DNA of 64,000 nt, taken from contig CM053148.1 in NCBI GenBank assembly GCA_028571685.1, positions 86,140,001 through 86,204,000 of the forward strand, written 5' to 3'. Every line of letters begins with the position of its first letter. The stretch's first letter is position 1. Below, piece after piece: positions 61,743-64,000 of the stretch. Origin of the DNA: Heterohyrax brucei (Eukaryota > Chordata > Mammalia > Hyracoidea > Procaviidae). The notes below the pieces were generated by a model. It was not told the origin of the DNA. It saw only the letters and a program-made list of their open reading frames with translations, and searched no databases. The translations under genes were made by a program, and so were the position numbers.

Positions 61743-61953
61743 AGGGTGGGGCAAGCCGTACACCAGGGAAACTGCCTCTACAGTGGAGTAGGGAGGAGAT
61801 CCTGTGAAGGGATTTACAGTCCCACCCTAAGCCTTTAACATACAGCATAGCAAAATCACAAAAGAGAGGACAAGCACAAAATACTGTGCATCATCACCCA
61901 TCCGCATGGCTATACATGTTTTGGGGGGGACACAGCTCAGTCCGTGATACAGC
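61743..61953 (-). mobile_element. MaLR-like LTR fragment
   Basis: 'ccgtacaccagggaaactgc', 'tttacagtcccaccctaagc' and 'gacacagctcagtccgtgat' are the end of the LTR type seen at 26017-26563. Confidence 0.6.
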
Positions 61954-61954
61954 T

Positions 61955-61987
61955 GTAGCTCTGAACTACGGCACCACAAGGGCTCCG
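61955..61987 (-). mobile_element. AfroSINE head remnant
   Basis: 'gaactacggcaccacaaggg' followed by 'ctcc' is the tRNA-like 5' end only. Confidence 0.45.
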
Positions 61988-62504
61988 TACTGTCACTAAC
62001 ATCAATTTATTTCATTTCTACTCCATATGATTTTTTTTAATTTAATCCCACATATGGGCAGATATAATGGTTTCATACTTCAATAATTGAAAGTCCCATC
62101 TTTCAATTTCTTTAATTTAATGCTATCTCTGAATTGCCTCAGGCTAGTGAATATCCCCAGGAGGCAGTCTCCTGCTTGCACCGTTTCTGTTAGTCCTGTC
62201 CCCTGGCCAGAGAACTTAGTAGTGCTGGGTGGAAAAGCAGAGTCACACTGTACATCAGACTTGCTAGGAAGCTGTCTGACAGTACACATCTCCGGGTCCC
62301 ACTCTAGACCAAGTGATACAGAATGGGCAGAGCCTCCAAGTAAGAGACCAGAGGATCTGAGTACTGAAAACTTCCCCAGCTGAATCAGGTTTGTGGACAA
62401 GTTTGAGACCCACTAACATACAGTGCTGGCACTCCTTTCTCCTGCTTGTCTCTCTCTGCTATTGGTCAGTAAGCCTTAGGTGGATAGTTACTAGGGAGTG
62501 AACG

Positions 62505-62925
62505 GTAGCTCCTGGCAGAGTTAGGTACGACAGAACAAAGCCTTGCCTGGTCCTGCATCGTCCTCCCCATCAGCAGAGTCCACTCTTGGAGCTGTCGTGC
62601 CCGTCCGTCTCCCTAAGAGATCTCTCGTATCCTTGGTGACTTTCCACTTGCTCAGCTTGTGTTTTCCTCCAGCAGTTGGTTAATCCTTTCTGATGACATA
62701 CTCAAAGCAAGCAAGTCGTGCCATGTTCTGCGAGGCTCCGTAAGGTTGCCAATGGCTGACTTCCGGAAGGAGACTACCAAACCTTTCTTCTTAGCTGGTT
62801 TAGCCTGGGAGCTCTGCTGAGACCCGTCCACCATGGATGAAACTGCTGATTCTTGAAACAGCGGTGGCATAGCGTCCACCATCCCAGCAACACACAAGTC
62901 CCCACAATGCAACAAACGATATTTT
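62505..62925 (-). mobile_element. Non-autonomous RTE derivative
   Basis: On the + strand, RTE 3' sequence ('cttgcctggtcctgcatcgt', ORF2 C-terminal antisense up to 'agcaagcaagtcgtgcca') is joined near 62740 to RTE 5'-region sequence ('cctttcttcttagctggttt', 'agcgtccaccatcccagcaa'). Endonuclease and RT are entirely absent. Confidence 0.75.
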
Positions 62926-63416
62926 TATGAATAGAGTTGTTACCAGTTGGAGATTAGTGGTTGCTGGTTGTTAATTTTTAAAGATAAACAATCAGTATTG
63001 ATTTAATTCTTGGTCCTAAGGCCAGTGATTCATCCAGTAAGCCATTAGCCATGCTTCCCACAAGTGATGACTTTGTTTAACTTTGCCTCAGGCAGTGAAG
63101 TGGAAATGCTTTGATCTGCTTATTCCTAAAGGTGTCTACCATGTCAGAGTAGTTCTGTAGCTGAAAATCACGGTGGAGGCTGTTAGCCACTGCTGAGTGC
63201 ATTTTGGTGTGGTCCTACAGAGCCCTATGTTTTCAGGTTCTGTGAGATGGAACCTTCCCACACTGAGGTCCATTGGCACTGGATAGTTGGAAATATAAAC
63301 AGAAACCCTTTCCAGTTGCCCTTCATTTAGGAGAAGGGCAGTGGCACACAATTTCTCTTTATTGTAGGGTACAGAAGAGTTCCTTTCATGGATCTGATCC
63401 TTGTAACACCAGAAAT

Positions 63417-63615
63417 AAGTGCATTGCTGTTGAGGCAATTCTAATTGACAGCAACCTAGTAGTACACAGTAGAACTGCCCCAAAGGGTTCCCAAGGCCAC
63501 AGTCTGGATGGAAGCAGGCTGTCACATCTTCCTCCCTCAGAACGACTGCTGGGCTCAAACTGCTGACCTTTCAGTTAGCAGCCAAACACTTTACCACTGC
63601 ACTACCAAGGCTCCT
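63417..63615 (-). mobile_element. AfroSINE, long form
   Basis: 'gctgttgaggcaattctaat', the long-form block 'aagcaggctgtcacatcttc' and the head 'actgcactaccaaggctcct' on the + strand. A 13-bp duplication, taac(a/g)ccagaaat, lies at 63404-63416 and 63616-63628. Confidence 0.92.
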
Positions 63616-64000
63616 TAACGCCAGAAATGCCTACCTTCAAATTATCTCAGTAGTGATTTAAATAAGGAAAGAGCTGCTTGTGTGGCTTCACGCAGAGCCG
63701 TGACCTGTGGCTATTCCTGATGAATGTTCCTTGTCCTGTAGGCATTGTAATATATAAACCGGTCCTTTCTCCCCAGCTAGAAGCTGATCGCCAGCATAGA
63801 GGCACCCAGCATCCACTAACAGGGGTGTTGTAGAATGGTTAGAATCCCTAAGTTAAATTGGAAGCCAAGACAGAGAAAAAATGAAGGCAGACAAAACATC
63901 TGTATGTGACTTAAACAGCAGAAAGATCAACTGCAAGGTCAAAGGAAAGAATAAAGAAGGATGAAAGAAGAGCAAAGGAGTTACCGCACCTACCTGAAGA

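Overview
The window is mammalian genomic DNA carrying the 3' half of one protein-coding gene, APP (amyloid-beta precursor protein), on the + strand. Exons 14, 15, 16 and 17 (human APP770 numbering) are present with canonical AG/GT borders and the expected lengths of 222, 54, 101 and 147 bp. They encode the counterpart of human residues 563-737: the end of the extracellular E2/linker region, the beta-, alpha- and gamma-secretase cleavage region, all of Abeta and the transmembrane helix. Exon 13 would lie upstream of base 1 and exon 18 (the YENPTY tail) downstream of base 64000; neither was found. No other cellular gene was recognised.

The repeats suggest an afrotherian, most likely a paenungulate (elephant, sirenian or hyrax). 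About 60 copies of a tRNA-headed SINE are present, roughly one per kb. They carry the AfroSINE landmarks, and most are a short form lacking an internal block that a minority keep. That short form is, from memory of the literature, typical of elephants, sirenians and hyraxes. Their 3' tail matches the 3' end of an RTE-type LINE that is also present, including one long degraded copy at 38433-41217. Species cannot be fixed from the sequence alone.

Layout: 1-36494 is the 3' part of intron 13, with L1 fragments, two nested LTRs, a foldback mariner and many SINEs. Exon 14 is at 36495-36716. Intron 14 (36717-47949) holds the long RTE. Exon 15 is at 47950-48003. Intron 15 (48004-56018) holds a second foldback mariner and a ~285 bp local duplication. 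Exon 16 is at 56019-56119. Intron 16 (56120-60392) holds L1 3'UTR-like sequence and an RTE 3' end. Exon 17 is at 60393-60539. Intron 17 continues to the window end with LTR, RTE and SINE remnants.

The best observations are: an Abeta1-42 that matches the human sequence residue for residue; phase compatibility that allows exon 15 skipping, with a SINE only 103 bp past the exon 15 donor; a pair of mariner derivatives sharing the same palindromic architecture; and SINE and RTE sequences that share both tail and middle sequence. I found no evidence for a previously undescribed biological system beyond these mobile-element structures.
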